From: Malachius bipustulatus
Lineage: Eukaryota; Arthropoda; Insecta; Coleoptera; Melyridae
Reading direction: 5' to 3'
Assembly: GCA_910589415.1 (NCBI GenBank)
Contig: OU342637.1
Location: 31,464,162 to 31,528,161, forward strand
Length of the DNA: 64,000 bases
In this document: piece by piece, positions 1-39,300 of the stretch
How the letters are laid out: each line of letters opens with the position of its first letter
Numbering within the stretch: position 1 is the first letter of the stretch
The notes under the pieces: model-generated
The model's input: the letters and a program-made list of their open reading frames with translations, nothing else
Told to the model about the DNA's origin: nothing
Database searches by the model: none
Position numbers and translations under genes: made by a program

Positions 1-3000
1 AAAACTTACTGGGTTCCTGGATTGTTAAATATCATGAAAACAGTGCGTCCTACAACAAAAACGTAAGATGAATTTTCTCCTCTAAACAACACGAGGTATC
101 CAACAAAAATGTCATATTTGCATTAAAAGCAGTGGCATAGAAATTATTTAATAAAAAGGGTAACATATCCAGATCTTCGCCACTGGATTGAATAATGTTT
201 CTTTAGGTTGGGAGCATCAAAGTTGGGAGCATCAAATCATGTGTTTCAATAATTATTATACCTACTGTAAAAAATTTTTAGAAATTACATTGGGCCAATT
301 TTGAGTTATTAAAAAAAATCTTCCAGAAAACTTTACATGCTGCTGTATCTCTAGAACTATGAACTTTTCGATGTATGTTGTATAAAACTTTCTTCCTTAA
401 AATGACTTTTTCTATGGAATGCTGAAGTTAATCTACTATAAACTGGGACACTTTTAAACTCGCATCATCTACTACGTATCTATTAGAATATCATTTAAAA
501 TAGATACATGGCTTTGGTCTTAACAAGATTTTTACCGCAGACAGACAGACAAGAAAACATGTTAGTAATGAATTAACATCAAGTCCTGAGCTATTGTTAA
601 AGTCTCAAGTCTCGATCTCTACGGGATGTTAGTTTAAAATCACTTGCTAGATTTGGACCGCAGACAGACGTTTTGCACCTCATATTTTTCATCCCGATGC
701 TCATATCATGTTAAAGTAAAATGAAAGTTATTTCAATTCAATTAAGAATTAAGAGAAAAGTATAAATTTCATTGTTTAATAGAATAATTCAAACGTCGAG
801 TCGCTGTCTATTTTACGTCATTGTAATAAGTGCTTGATGAAAGTTGAAAAAAAATCACTTCCCGATCTAAATTGAGTAATCATCCAATGTTGAGTAACTA
901 AAGAGTTGTCGCAATTTTTTACTTGTATTAATTAGGTGTAAAAGTTTTATGGTTGAATTTTTCATTATGCAGCTTTGTCTTTCTTATTATCGTAACAATT
1001 CTGCGAAAGTTTTTTTTTTGTGACACTTTTTTAGTAGGTACTATTTACCTTTGCGCGATTTTCTTGTGAGGAATTTGAAGACGAACGACAAGGATATGTC
1101 AAGGCTTGTTGACTTTGTAGGTAGGTTTTGTTGTTCTTCTTAAAGACGTCGACGGCGACACAGTATCCTAGAAAACTCCATGTACTTAAACAGCGTCAAA
1201 CCATTAAGAGCTGTTAATGAAAAGAAATTACTCTTGTTAAGAGCGAAGCAGGTTACTATACTACACACTTATTATAAGATAATAAAATGCATTAGTTTTT
1301 CTTTTTCTTTTTTTTTCAACGAGTAGGTATAACTTTCTTCTGTTTATGTTCTACTTCAATTATTTATTTCTTATTTTATCCGCTACTGTGGGGAAATTAT
1401 TCAAAAATAAAATGTTCCTAACCAAAATTTAATATTTACCCCCCCGCTTCGCGCTTCAAGGAAAAAATGTTAATCTACTCCCACCCCCCTTTCATACTTA
1501 TTATAACATCACCATAATTTCATGAAAATATTTGAAACCGTTTTCAAGATATTGACACTTAAAAACACTCACCTGGTATATGTACACGGTGTTTACTGTA
1601 ATGTTGGTCAAACTTCGCAAGCTGATTCTTCAGACTAAAATAACAAAAAAATTCCTATTAATGAGTGTCTGGAAATGCACCGTTTTTAAGATACAGGGTG
1701 TCGAAGAAATATTCTTTTTACAGTTTTTTGACAATATCTCGGGAACCGTGTGAGATACAATGTTCAGCTCTAATACACACTATCTGCTCACTGATCCCCT
1801 TATTTTCGCCGTAAAATGAAGGTTTTTAAAAAATTCAGTGGCGTAGATTAGGGTATTTTGAGGGTTTCGACCCCCTAATTTCTACGCCACTGGAATAAAT
1901 GCGATTTTAAGCATCGCCTTTGAACCGTCCATGTTTTCTACACCAAAAAGATACTCTTGGTTAACGGCATTAAAGTGAACCGTTTCCGAGAAAAATGTCA
2001 TTTTATGAGAGAAAACAATAATTATAGGAATAAGTTTTCACTTCTTTCAGTTTTCCAAAATGCTGTTGAAAAATTGTTAAAAAAGTGATATTTTCTCTCA
2101 TAGAATGCCATTTTTCTCGTAAACGGTTCATTTTAGAGCCGGTAACCAGGAGTACCTTTTTGGTGTAGAAAACATGGACGATTCAAAGACGCTGCTTAAA
2201 ATCGCATTTATTCCAGTGGCGTAGAATTACGGGGTCGAAACCCTCAAAATACCCTAAATCTACGCCACTGAATTTTTCTTAAACCCTTATTTTAAGGCGA
2301 AAATAAGGGGATCAGTGAGTACGTAGTGTGTATAAGAGCTGAACATTGTATCTCATACGGTTCCCGAGATATCGTCATAAAGCTGGAAAAATAATATTTC
2401 CTCAACATCCTGTATCTCAAAAACTGTGCATTTCCGGACACACGTTAATGGGAAATTTTTGTTTATTTTAATGTGAAGAATCAGCCTGTGTTTGTTTGGC
2501 CAACCTTGCACAGTAAACACCCTGTATATTTCCAAAATCGCGGTTTTTCGATTTTCAAAACGTCCCTTTGGCCTCATCTTTCAAGATTAGTGAACCAAAT
2601 TTCACACTCTTGTAGAACTTATAAAGGACTTTGAATTTTCCTCGAAAAAATTTCCTAAAACCCGTTATTTCTATACAGGGTGTCCCTTCAAAGTTCTAAA
2701 AAAAAAACGTTTTTCTGCCACTATTCCAGGTCGCAGTTTCTAATCTAGGGGACTGAAATTTTCTTGGGAGTAAGATATCCATAATGAGTGGTCTGGTGTT
2801 ACATTTGAGCGAAATCGGTCATGTTATTTCTAAATAGCCGCGAATTTTTCGCCGTAAAATCGCTATACTTTTTTCTTAATATCGAAAAATTATTAAAATG
2901 GCGTTGAATGGTTGTTCCAATTATTTCGTTTCAGCACTATAAAATAATTAGGTGCCCACTGACCTAAACTGACATGAACATGTAAGCGTAATTTATTATT

Positions 3001-4028
3001 ACCTACAAACTGAGATAATCCGGAAGAATTTTATTCGTACCGTTTAAAGCAAGTTTCCTTGCAGGCAAAGAAGAATTACCGACCATATCTTCTCTGTTTT
3101 TAAATAAAGCTATTCAGGTTGCGCAATTCAGTGAGTGTGGTAAGAGCTTAATTATTTGAACATTAGGTATGTGAAATATAATTTAATACATTTACATAGG
3201 TACTATAATATAACAATAAGCACAGAAATACAAAATGTTCCAAATTAACTCAATTTTCGATTTTTTCTTATATTTTCAATACGCTTATGAAGAAACATCG
3301 TCTTCTTTTCATCAATTATTGGGTAGAGTTCACTAAGAATTCAACAATAGGCATTTTAAACCGATCTAGAGTTGATTTCTTCATCTTCAAAAGCGGAGTT
3401 ATAACTTTTACTAGAATCATGAAATAGGTATGGTAAATAGTGCAAAAAAATGATTTCTTGATTTTATTAATAGTAATTGCGCTTACACCCGTAATCAATT
3501 AATTGCTGCGCTGAGTCGTCAACTAAAAATGAGCCAGAAACTGTTCACCTCAATTTAAATCGATCCAGAGCTGATTTTTAATTTTTTGTGAATAATAGTG
3601 GTCATGATATGCGACCTTGAGGTTCCATAAATGAAAATCACTCCGATCTCCTCCGTCTTCAAAAATAGGGTTATAATTTTCTAAAGATTCATGAAATGGG
3701 TGGTGGATACGATCAAAAATTGATTGCGCAATAATTTGGATAGAATTTACAAGGCGAACAAGTTCCGATTGTAAAATAAAAAAAAAATTAAATCGCTCCT
3801 AATCTGATCAAGTGGCATGTACCTGGCTTTCTTCCATTCTGATCTTTGAACCGGTAAATTGTTATCAAACTGTTGATCTCGATCCCATTCTTTAGACATA
3901 TTCAATAACGCAAATATTCAGGAAAGAATAACTTTCACTAACAGCGAATTCTTCTTGAACAAAAAAATTTCATTTCTTATGTATAATTACAAAAAATGTT
4001 CTAATATTGTTTTTTTGTATTTTTCCAG
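1..4028. other. non-coding DNA left of the first visible uif exon
   Basis: AT-rich, no convincing coding exon on either strand. It contains a short duplication (GTTGGGAGCATCAAA, 206-236), a CCGCAGACAGAC motif near 535 and 658, a 940-bp foldback element (1585-2524), and two diverged direct copies of a CTTCAAAA...GTTATAA...CATGAAAT segment (about 3380-3430 and 3655-3700). The uif signal-peptide exon may be hidden here but I could not pick it out. Confidence 0.6.
1585..2524. mobile_element. TA-flanked foldback MITE, near-complete palindrome
   Basis: Ends CACGGTGTTTACTGT and ACAGTAAACACCCTG, each flanked by TA (1583-1584, 2525-2526). The whole 940 bp folds back on an axis near 2054: for example GGCGTAGATTAGGGTATTTT (1842) pairs with AAAATACCCTAAATCTACGCC (about 2247). 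No transposase frame. The right arm is related to the MITE at 28707. Confidence 0.8.
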
Positions 4029-29982
<25,954 letters not shown>

Positions 29983-30920
29983 ATGTACCTACTCTGGTCA
30001 AGATATTTAACGCTTGGTATGCTCAACACAACAATACAACAAACAAGTCTAGTGAACAAATTGATTTAATCGATATTGAAATAACATACTCAGTAAAGGC
30101 GCTACTACCATAATAAATAAATAAATGAATAACGAATAGTACTTAATAGTAATAAATTAATATTGTTTAAGTTGATACTGTGTACTACTGTAAAATAATT
30201 ATAATAATTGATTATTGTTTGTGAATAGCAAGTTTGTTCAGACTTTACATTATTATTACATTACATAGTTTTATTTTTGTAATATGTAGTCGAGTCCTTG
30301 AATTTAAAATTTCTTGTAAAGTTGACTCTCCGGTACCAGTACCAGTACCCCCCTTACCCCCATCCAATTGACAAGATACTGGTACCGGAGAGTGAACGCT
30401 TATTTTTGACACTGCCATGAGCTTTCGTATTAATTATTTATTCAAATCTTATATTTCAAGTATTTAATTTGATTAATTATTGAAATAATTAATAAAAAAA
30501 ACTAGCTCCTGGATTGAACAAAACGGTGGTTGAATACTTGAAATGTAATTATTATTATTGTCAGTGTTGAAAAAAAAGTGAACTGTTAGAGGTTCTCAAA
30601 ATGTTACTTATCCGGGATGATTATTAGGAATCACTGGAAGAATCGATTCTAGAATGATCCTCCTCAAGTATAGGTTCGTTATTGTTAATATCTAATAGTT
30701 TTGTAAACGTTGATTGATTTTATTGAATACTTTTAATCACGGTAATTACTATAAGGAACTTTTTTACATAAAGTATTTTTACTATTGTAAGTATATTATT
30801 ATTTTTTTTGTAATTACAACCTACTTTTATATACATTTACAAAGAATGGAAAGGAGTGAATGCAGAAATGTGTACAATATTATAAGAATGACTGAATAAA
30901 TTAATTGAAACAATAAACTT
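29983..30920 (+). other. uif: uif 3' untranslated region (probable)
   Basis: AT-rich DNA after the distal stop with no coding frame. AATAAA signals at 30895-30900 and 30912-30917 are the last before the tandem array and are the likeliest polyadenylation signals. A perfect 17-bp stem lies inside (30325-30393). Confidence 0.5.
30325..30393. repeat. 17-bp perfect inverted repeat (hairpin)
   Basis: ACTCTCCGGTACCAGTA at 30325-30341 is exactly the reverse complement of 30377-30393, with a 35-base loop containing a C-rich run. It lies in the probable uif 3' UTR, so it would form a stable stem in the mRNA. Confidence 0.85.
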
Positions 30921-30969
30921 TTGTAATTTATTTTTATCAAAAGAATTAAATTTACTATTTAGTAATTGG

Positions 30970-32150
30970 AGGATAAAGATCTCCTCGCATCTCTGTGATC
31001 CTGGTCGGGGATTTTGCAATTATTTTTTCATGAAATTCGTTGTCAGCCATGTTTGAGTGAAATTGAAAAATTCCTATCAGGATAGCAGAGACGCGAGGAG
31101 ATTTTTTGCCGAAAAAAGAGCGGAAAAGATCTCCTCGCATTTCTGTGATCCTGGTCGGGGATTTTGCAATTATTATTTCATGAAATTCGTTGCCAGCCAT
31201 GTTTGAGTGAAACTGAAAAATCCCCATCATCAGGATTGCAGAGACGAGAGGAGATTTTTTGCTGAAAAAAGAGCGGAAAAGATCTCCTCTCATTTCTGTG
31301 ATCCTGGTCGGGGATTTTGCAACTATTATTTCATGAAATTCGTTGTGAGCCATGTTTGAGTGAAATTGAAAAATCCCTATCAGGATCGCAGAGACGCGAG
31401 GAAGTTTTTTGCCGAAAAAAGAGCGGAAAAGATCTCCTCGCATTTCTGTGATCCTGGTCGGGGATTTTGCAACTATTATTTCATGAAATTCGTTGTCAGC
31501 CATGTTTGAGTGAAATTGAAAAATCCCCATCAGGATAGCAGAGACGCGAAGAGATTTTTTGCTGAAAAAAGAGCGGAAAAGATCTCCTCGCATTTCTGTG
31601 ATCCTGGTCGGGGATTTTGCAACTATTATTTCATGAAATTCGTTGTCAGCCATGTTTGAGTGAAATTTAAAAATCTCCATCAGGATAGCAGAGACGCGAG
31701 GAAGTTTTTTGCCGAAAAAAGAGCGGAAAAGATCTCCTCGCATTTCTGTGATCCTGGTCGGGGATTTTGCAACTGTTATTTCATGAAATTCGTTGTCAGC
31801 CATGTTTGAGTGAAATTGAAAAATCCCCATCAGGATAGCAGAGACGCGAAGAGATTTTTTGCTGAAAAAAGAGCGGAAAAGATCTCCTCGCATTTCTGTG
31901 ATCCTGGTCGGGGATTTTGCAACTATTATTTCATGAAATTCGTTGTCAGCCATGTTTGAGTGAAATTTAAAAATCTCCATCAGGATAGCAGAGACGCGAG
32001 GAAGTTTTTTGCCGAAAAAAGAGCGGAAAAGATCTCCTCGCATTTCTGTGATCCTGGTCGGGGATTTTGCAACTATTATTTCATGAAATTCGTTGTCAGC
32101 CATGTTTGAGTGAAATTGAAAAATCCCCATCAGGATCGCAGAGACGCAAT
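30970..32150. repeat. 150-bp tandem array, eight units, open minus-strand frame
   Basis: CTGGTCGGGG recurs at 31001, 31151, 31304, 31454, 31604, 31754, 31904 and 32054. Spacing is 150 bp except one of 153. Units alternate between two variants, so the last four form two nearly identical 300-bp dimers. Because the period is a multiple of three and the unit lacks a stop in one frame, the minus strand is open from 32130 to 30955 (391 codons, 50-residue repeat containing MADNEFHEIIVAKSPTRIT). It lies between the 3' ends of uif and dlg1. I do not call it a gene. Confidence 0.9.
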
Positions 32151-33257
32151 TATGGTGGCTTCAGCCTATGCTAACCTAAAGTAGTAGGGATGTCAACCAA
32201 AACAACAATAAAACAGCACGAAACTTTAGTAAAATTGTTTTATTAACTCAAATAAGTTAGGTCACAACTCCTTTTCGAATAACAATAACAGGTCTCTGTT
32301 ATCAACTACACATAGATCAATTTTTGTGTATTTACAAGTTTCTTTAAATTATTGGCAGGGAACTTTATAATAATTTATAATACATACACTACAAAAAACA
32401 TTGATAAAACTACCTAAGTTAAATAACAATTGGCTATAATAATAAATTTAATAATAAAAGATTTATTCATTCATTTATTTATTTATTTAAAGAGTTCTGA
32501 CTATATATAATATTTATATTATTATGTATGCACGTACGTACGTAATAATAATAATAATAATAATTTTTGTTAAATAACACAAGTGGTGCGTGCGTGCGCG
32601 CAACAACTGTATAGGTAAGTAGTATGTCTGATGCTTCTGACCATCTTTCTCATTGATTACAGTAATAATAATAAGAATAGTAATAATAGCAGTAATAATA
32701 ATAATAATTAATTAATGAGGATGATTGATTGAATCGAGAGCACGGAAACGTCTGTCCGTCCACATTTATAATACAAGCCGTGGGTGAGCAACGCAACAAT
32801 TCCATCCAGTCACCATCGACACCGACACCGACACCGACACTATGCAAAACCTAACTTGAGGCCAGGGGATGGGGGAGCTGGTGGGGCTGGGGCGGAGGGT
32901 GACTATCATAATATATTACGTTATTTATATTCAGTTCTACTACTGGTGTCATTATATTGTATCATAGCGCAATAACACAAGGTGTTAGGTATTAAATAGT
33001 ACTTGAGTAGTAATATTAATAATATAGAAGGGTGGGGTTGGTGGGATAATGTCGAGTGAACGTGAGTGTGTGTGAAAACGAGAGAGAGAGATAGGTGGGC
33101 TGGTCGCAACGCAAGCACGTGTGATATAAGGGGAGGCACGCTCAGTAACAATGTTGCGACAACCGTAGGGCGATGGGGGGGCGAGCGGGGGCGGGGTGGT
33201 GAGCACTCAGTGGGGACGCAAGCGGGCCGGCACCGTCCACACTGGCGAAGCTGAAGG
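32151..33257 (-). other. dlg1: dlg1 3' untranslated/flanking region with simple repeats
   Basis: No gene. Contains (ATTT)n at 32461-32495, which on the minus strand supplies several AATAAA signals for dlg1; (CGTA) and (TAA) microsatellites at 32530-32560 and 32660-32710; a (CCGACA)n run at 32815-32838; and a GA/GT-rich stretch near 33060-33095. Confidence 0.5.
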
Positions 33258-33364
33258 TCACAGCTTCTCCTTCGCCGGCACCCAAATCGTTGAGCCGGAC
33301 TGCTCTCCGATGATCTCCTTCGCTTGGGCGTAGATGTCTTCCGGTGTGTCTCCTTGCACGACCG
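33258..33364 (-). CDS. dlg1: dlg1 last coding exon
   Basis: [18 protein letters not shown] then [13 protein letters not shown] and TGA at 33260-33258. The end is the standard Dlg C-terminus. Acceptor AATTTCCTTCCAG. Confidence 0.96.
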
Positions 33365-36300
33365 CTGGAAGGAAATTCAAAATATCTCATTAGTTTATTT
33401 ATTCATCACATAATAGACAACAATGTTAATCAGAGGTGTTAAATAATAATTGAAATACTGAATCTTTCTTTTTCTATCGCTACAAAATTCTTACAAAAAA
33501 AAAAAAACAAAAAAAATCAGATAAGAAACAGAAAAGATCACAATAAACAACCAGGAGAAGTTTAACAGTCTTTAGTATGATTTTTTCTATTAATATTTAG
33601 AGCAATATTTAGATTGTGTTGAGCAGCACTGGGCAATCAGCACCAGTACCAGTAAAGAAGGATCAGAAAAGCTTGTTTAATAAAGAAAGAGGTTGAAATT
33701 GGTAGAAACAGGAGTAAAGTCTCTACTCTACAGTGACCTCAGAAACAGTGACAGGTAAAAAACCCGTAATGATGATACATGGAGTAGAAATAAGATGGAT
33801 ATTTATAGGGTAAGTAATAAAAAAAGATAACAGAGATTACCACGGTTTTTACCCAAAAAAAAAACTACCGTGGTGGTTATGGTGGTACTACAATGTAACA
33901 GCAGAGATTAAACAATCCACGCAGAAGGGTGACATCAATGTAAGTGTGTAAAGTAAAGGGAGAAGAAATCTAAGAATGGGCATTCTGGGTGGAGATGATA
34001 AGTCAGAAACTTCATCCTGCATATAAAAGTGGGATTAGGAGTATAGGGAGAAGAAGAAAACATTATCTTCCATCTTCATCCATCTTAAATAAGGCACAGG
34101 GCCAATAATTTCAGGTTATCCCATTAAAAAATTCACCCAAAATTTCCTAAAAAACATCCATGGACATAAGCTACATTTTTTCTTATGTAAATTCCTATAT
34201 ATTTATATGAAAAAAAATTAAAGATCAATAATGGAAAAATAAAAACATGTCAAGCTTACCTGTGAAGTATTCTCCAAATTCTTGTTCCATTTTTAAAGCC
34301 CTTTCGTAAGTCTTCTTCGCCTGTTCTTCTGTCATCCTCTTATTCATTTCCCTGAATCAAAAAAGACAATGTTAAATTATTGTAGATCATTATTTTTGCA
34401 AATTTATTAACGCATATTCAAAATTCAAGAGACTCAATAGATAGATAAATAAAATATTTATAATAATTTTTATACAGGGGGAGTTTTTTTTTTAATCTTC
34501 TCTGCAGAAATAACCCATTCACAGGGAAACTAGAAAACGTAAAGCAAAGGTTGAAGGTAGTTTTATGAACCCATTGAAACAAGGGCGAGAAATTTTCCAT
34601 TAAAAAACTGGAGAGTAACATTGAAAGTCCGCGATCGGACAAGAATCAGCTTTGATAACAAAATAAAAAGTCCTTTGGGTGTCAAAAAAATTTTCAGGGG
34701 GGCTTTTTATATAATTTTTTGTTAAGAGTCTCTCAAGAAGTTGCAGCTACATAAAATGAGGTAAAAAAATTTGATATTTATTTATGTTTTTCTGAAACGA
34801 CTTGAAATAAAGAGCCTCCAAGGGAGAGAACCAGCTTACCCCTTGAGGTTTTTTCCAGAAAAATTCCTTAATAATTTTATTTCCATTTTTCAATATCATC
34901 TTTTAGAGGCATTTTTCATATTATTACTACAGAAGAGTGTTGATTAAGTACGTACGTATCCAATCTTCAGGTATTATTCCTCCGTAAATTTTGGGATAAA
35001 GTGTCCCATAAAATAAAAATATAAAATGAAAATGACTTAGTTTAGAAAATACAGGGTGTTGCAAAATTGAAGATTTTTTTTTGAGAATAGCCCTGAACTT
35101 TCAAAACTAAGCCACTTGGAACTTATCTTTATTAGAACTTTTCATCTCAAAATTGACTGAAGTATGACAATACCTAAATAATATGTTGATAAAAATGAAT
35201 AAAAAACCTTGTTTATGATTAAAAATCTGTAAGTCCCCTAATTTTACTTTTCCAGTGGGTTCTTTCCCCTTTTAGGGGAAAAAATATAAATAAATTGTGC
35301 CTCTAAATTGTTAATTTAAAAAAATACAACAAACTTTTTGCAAAAACGATCCAGCCCCCTTGAAGGAAAAAGTAAGGAGAATAAAATTAGGATATTTTAA
35401 AGGATTTCGGTGGTAGTTTTTGATTTTTAAAGCTTCTTTTTCTTATTCCAAGTTGTTTCAGAAAAAAACGATAAAAATAGAATGTGATTTTTTTACCTTA
35501 TTTTAAGGGGAGGCTTAAAAAAAGGTATAAAACAAAATTGTAGGAAAATTTCCCTCTCTACAACTTTAGTTCCATGGAAAATTTAATTAAAACACAAAAA
35601 AAACAACAATAAAGGGCAAAAATCTACCTAGCAGAAACCCTTTTGTCACATTGCTTTACAAAAAATTTCTTTATTACAGTGAAAACCGGATATAACGACA
35701 TTGAGGGGACCATCAATATGCGGTCGTTATAGCCGATAGTCGTTATAGGCAATTAAATGCATTTTTTACTAACTGACACCACATACCACATACCACATGA
35801 TATTATATATGTAAATTCAAAGGATTAAGAGGCTTAAATAAATAATACGTATATAAAGGCATCACAATTTTCAAATACATATTTATCTACCAAAAATTTA
35901 TTAATTTTTGAGGATACAGGTAGGTATGTACAATTTTAATTTTTTTATCATGTTCTGAGATACCTAAGTCACCTCCATTGTCCGATCACGCAATAAAAAA
36001 CCAAATAAAAACAGGCCCTCGCCGGACGACGGGAAGCGTAAAATTCAGAATTTACAGCATAAACATCCGTCGGTCGTTATAACCGACACGATTCCGTGAA
36101 AAATCCAAGATCACTACGTCGCTATTACTGATATGTCGCAATAAGCGATGTCGTACTAAACGGTTTCTATGTAAGGAGATTTTTATGAGACTAAACTGGG
36201 ACTTCAACATTTGGTCGTTATATCCAGAACGTCGTACTAAACGATGTCGTTATAATCGGTTTTCACTGTATTTAAAATAAAAGACTTATAACCCACGCTA

Positions 36301-39300
36301 CTTCCCAGAAAATTCCAGCAGAGATTGATTCCAAGTTCTCGATCAAAATTTGAGTAACTTGAATTGTAAAAATCTCTCCCATAGACCGAAACATGAAAAA
36401 AATTCACCTAATTATTCATCAAAAAAATTATTAAATAAAACCAAACAGAGAGAATTCATTTTCCAACACTTCTAAGACAAAAAACAAAACAAAAAGAATG
36501 AAAAATTACTCAAGCCACTTACATTATCGATTCTACAGATTTCGGTTTGATGAAAATCGCAATGGGATACAGTTGAGCAACCTGCAGCCTCTTGATAGCA
36601 TTCCCGCTCACGTCTAATATACAATGCTTTCCCTGAAACAGTAAAAATTCTCATAAAACAAACCCCGCCAATAATTAAACCGAAAATATCCCTCACCTTA
36701 TCCGCCACCTCCCTCACTGAGGCCACCGAAGTCCCGTACAAGTTATCATTGTATTGACCGGCCTCGATGAACAGATGATTTTGGATGTCCTTCTCCATTT
36801 GTTCCCTGGACGCGACAAAATGATAATCCCTCGCGTCCACCTCGTACTCTCGCTTAGGCCTCGTCGTGTCTGCACCGATTAAACAATTAGTGACAAATTC
36901 GATCGATCAGAGAACGAATGAATCGACTTACGAGGAACGCAGCTTCCGAATTTATCCGGAAACTCCGATATCAGGTCATCGTTGATGCGATCCTTGAGCG
37001 GTCCCAGGATTATGACCGGTCTGGTGTAATTAATTTGCATTTGCTGTACGGGCTCGTAAGAGAGTACGTTTTCTTCGTTACCTGTAAAGAAGAACGAGTC
37101 ATGAGACGAGTGCGTAATTCCGAGAGGGCGCCTTCATTTAAGTCAGAAAATCATTTTTTGAAAAATTAATTAATTAATTATTTTAGTTATTGAACGCTAG
37201 AAGCTATCAAAAATTCAATAATTCTACCATGACAAATGACAAGACAATTTTATAACTGCAACTAACACACATTCACAAGGTAATAATAATAATAATTATA
37301 AATCCTAGAGTAGTAATATAATATGGAAATGTTTATCTAGATAAGAAGCTGAAAACATGTTTTAATAATAATTAAAGAACGTCTAAAAAAAGTAAGTAGT
37401 AGAGGAGACAAGGACAGTTTTTAATCAAAATATGTTCATCATTATTTAATAATAAACGACAAGAACACAAATTAAAGGTAGCTAATTGGCAAATAAAACA
37501 GAAAAAACACATAACACAATTCACCTACTTACGTACAACGTAAAAGTACGTGTCTAATGTTCTCTAAACTTTAATGCAATAAATCGCTGCGCTATTCGTT
37601 TGAAAAATGCAAGTCTCAGAATGTTCACAGTGACATAAAAACTTTCAACGGCTGGAGAAATGTCACAATAAGCACCAAGGAAGGTGACTTTTCTTTACGA
37701 TTTCATGTATCAGACAGATAAAGAATCAGCATTGTGGGAAGTTAACAGTAGAGGAGAACTTCTACTATGGTGAAAGAAAAAAAGTGGTGAAGATAAAATT
37801 AAAACAAATCGAAAAAAAAAGTAATAAAAATTGTTCAGACATTAACAGGAAGGAAGAAAAGTAAAAGTTATATCCAGAAAAAAAGTTTCAAAAGTTCATG
37901 CAAGCGGGTCAATGGAGGTTGATGAAGATGTAGCTTGATGATAAGAACAGGGAAAATATTAGTCCAAGTTGAGATGAAAGGCTATCATTGATTAATATTG
38001 CTTAACAGAGCAATAAGGAACTATCAAAAGAGGGTTTTTATTACATAAGAATGAAAAAAATTGCAGTGGTATTAAATTAGAGAATTGGAGATAAGTGGTG
38101 AAACCCTTTCAGTTTTTTAATTTTATCTCAAAAACGAAGCACAATTATTCAGGTTAATAAGGAATTTTTTGTAGATAAAGCAATTTTAGATCGAAATATT
38201 TTATTTGAAAAAATAAAAAAAAAATATTTTTACATCTTAGTCAGTTTTTATCCAAAAATCATTTTTAACCCACCATTTTGAAGACAATTTAACCTACTTA
38301 TTTTTCTGTGGAGCAAAACATATGCCTGTCTCCACTCAGAAAAAAATTATATGCAAAAATAACGAAAAAGATAAAATAATTGATTTTTTGCCATTTTCCA
38401 AGTTACCTTTTTAAATATTTTTGACACAAACATTTTTTATAATTTCTTTCAATAAATTATTTCGACGTAAAATCGCATTATCTGCAAAAAATTCCTCTTC
38501 AGCTTAACCTGAATTTTACTTAGTTTCCGAGATATAATTAAAAAACTGAACAGAGTGTAATTTCACTTCTATTTCTAATTTAATAGCATTTCTCCACATT
38601 TTTTTCATCCTTAATGACCATTTGAATAAGGATTCATGCAATAAAAAACCTGCTCTTTTGATACTTCTTTTCTATAAGACATAATCAATAGCCTAACATA
38701 GTGACAAGATGGCTTGAATGCAACATGACTTCGGAAAAAAATTGAAACACTCATTCTTTCTTTAAGTTCCTTGTTGAATTTGCCTCTTTCTCTGTGTCTC
38801 AATAATTTTTGAGCGATCCAGCAATTACTTCTTCAAAGTTTCCTCCTGCAAAATTTTGTTTTTTAAGCAAGAGAAGAAAAACATTTTCCAGTTGCCGTGT
38901 TTTTATGTCACTTTGAAAGTATGCACATTCGCGCTACGTGATATGTATGGAATCTTTCAGCGACAAGAAAATAATGTGACCCCTCAGGAGTTTATTCTTT
39001 TGACTTCACAGAAACTACAAAATTATCATCGAATTTTGCATCGATCAATGAAAAATGCCAACTCAGTGCTCGTGGTTTAATTTTTCTATTTCTTAAATAA
39101 ACACCTTACATATCCAATTTATTCTTTTGGAAATAAATAAATTCATTAATAAAAAAAAGGGATAATGTACAGGGAGAGATAAGCAAGTAGTCATAGTAGT
39201 GTACTGGTACATAAAATGTGGCCAATTATTTTTTTTATACACGTCATAATTATTGTTGTCTAAGTTCTATTATATTCTTATTCAACATTCAACCTCCTTT

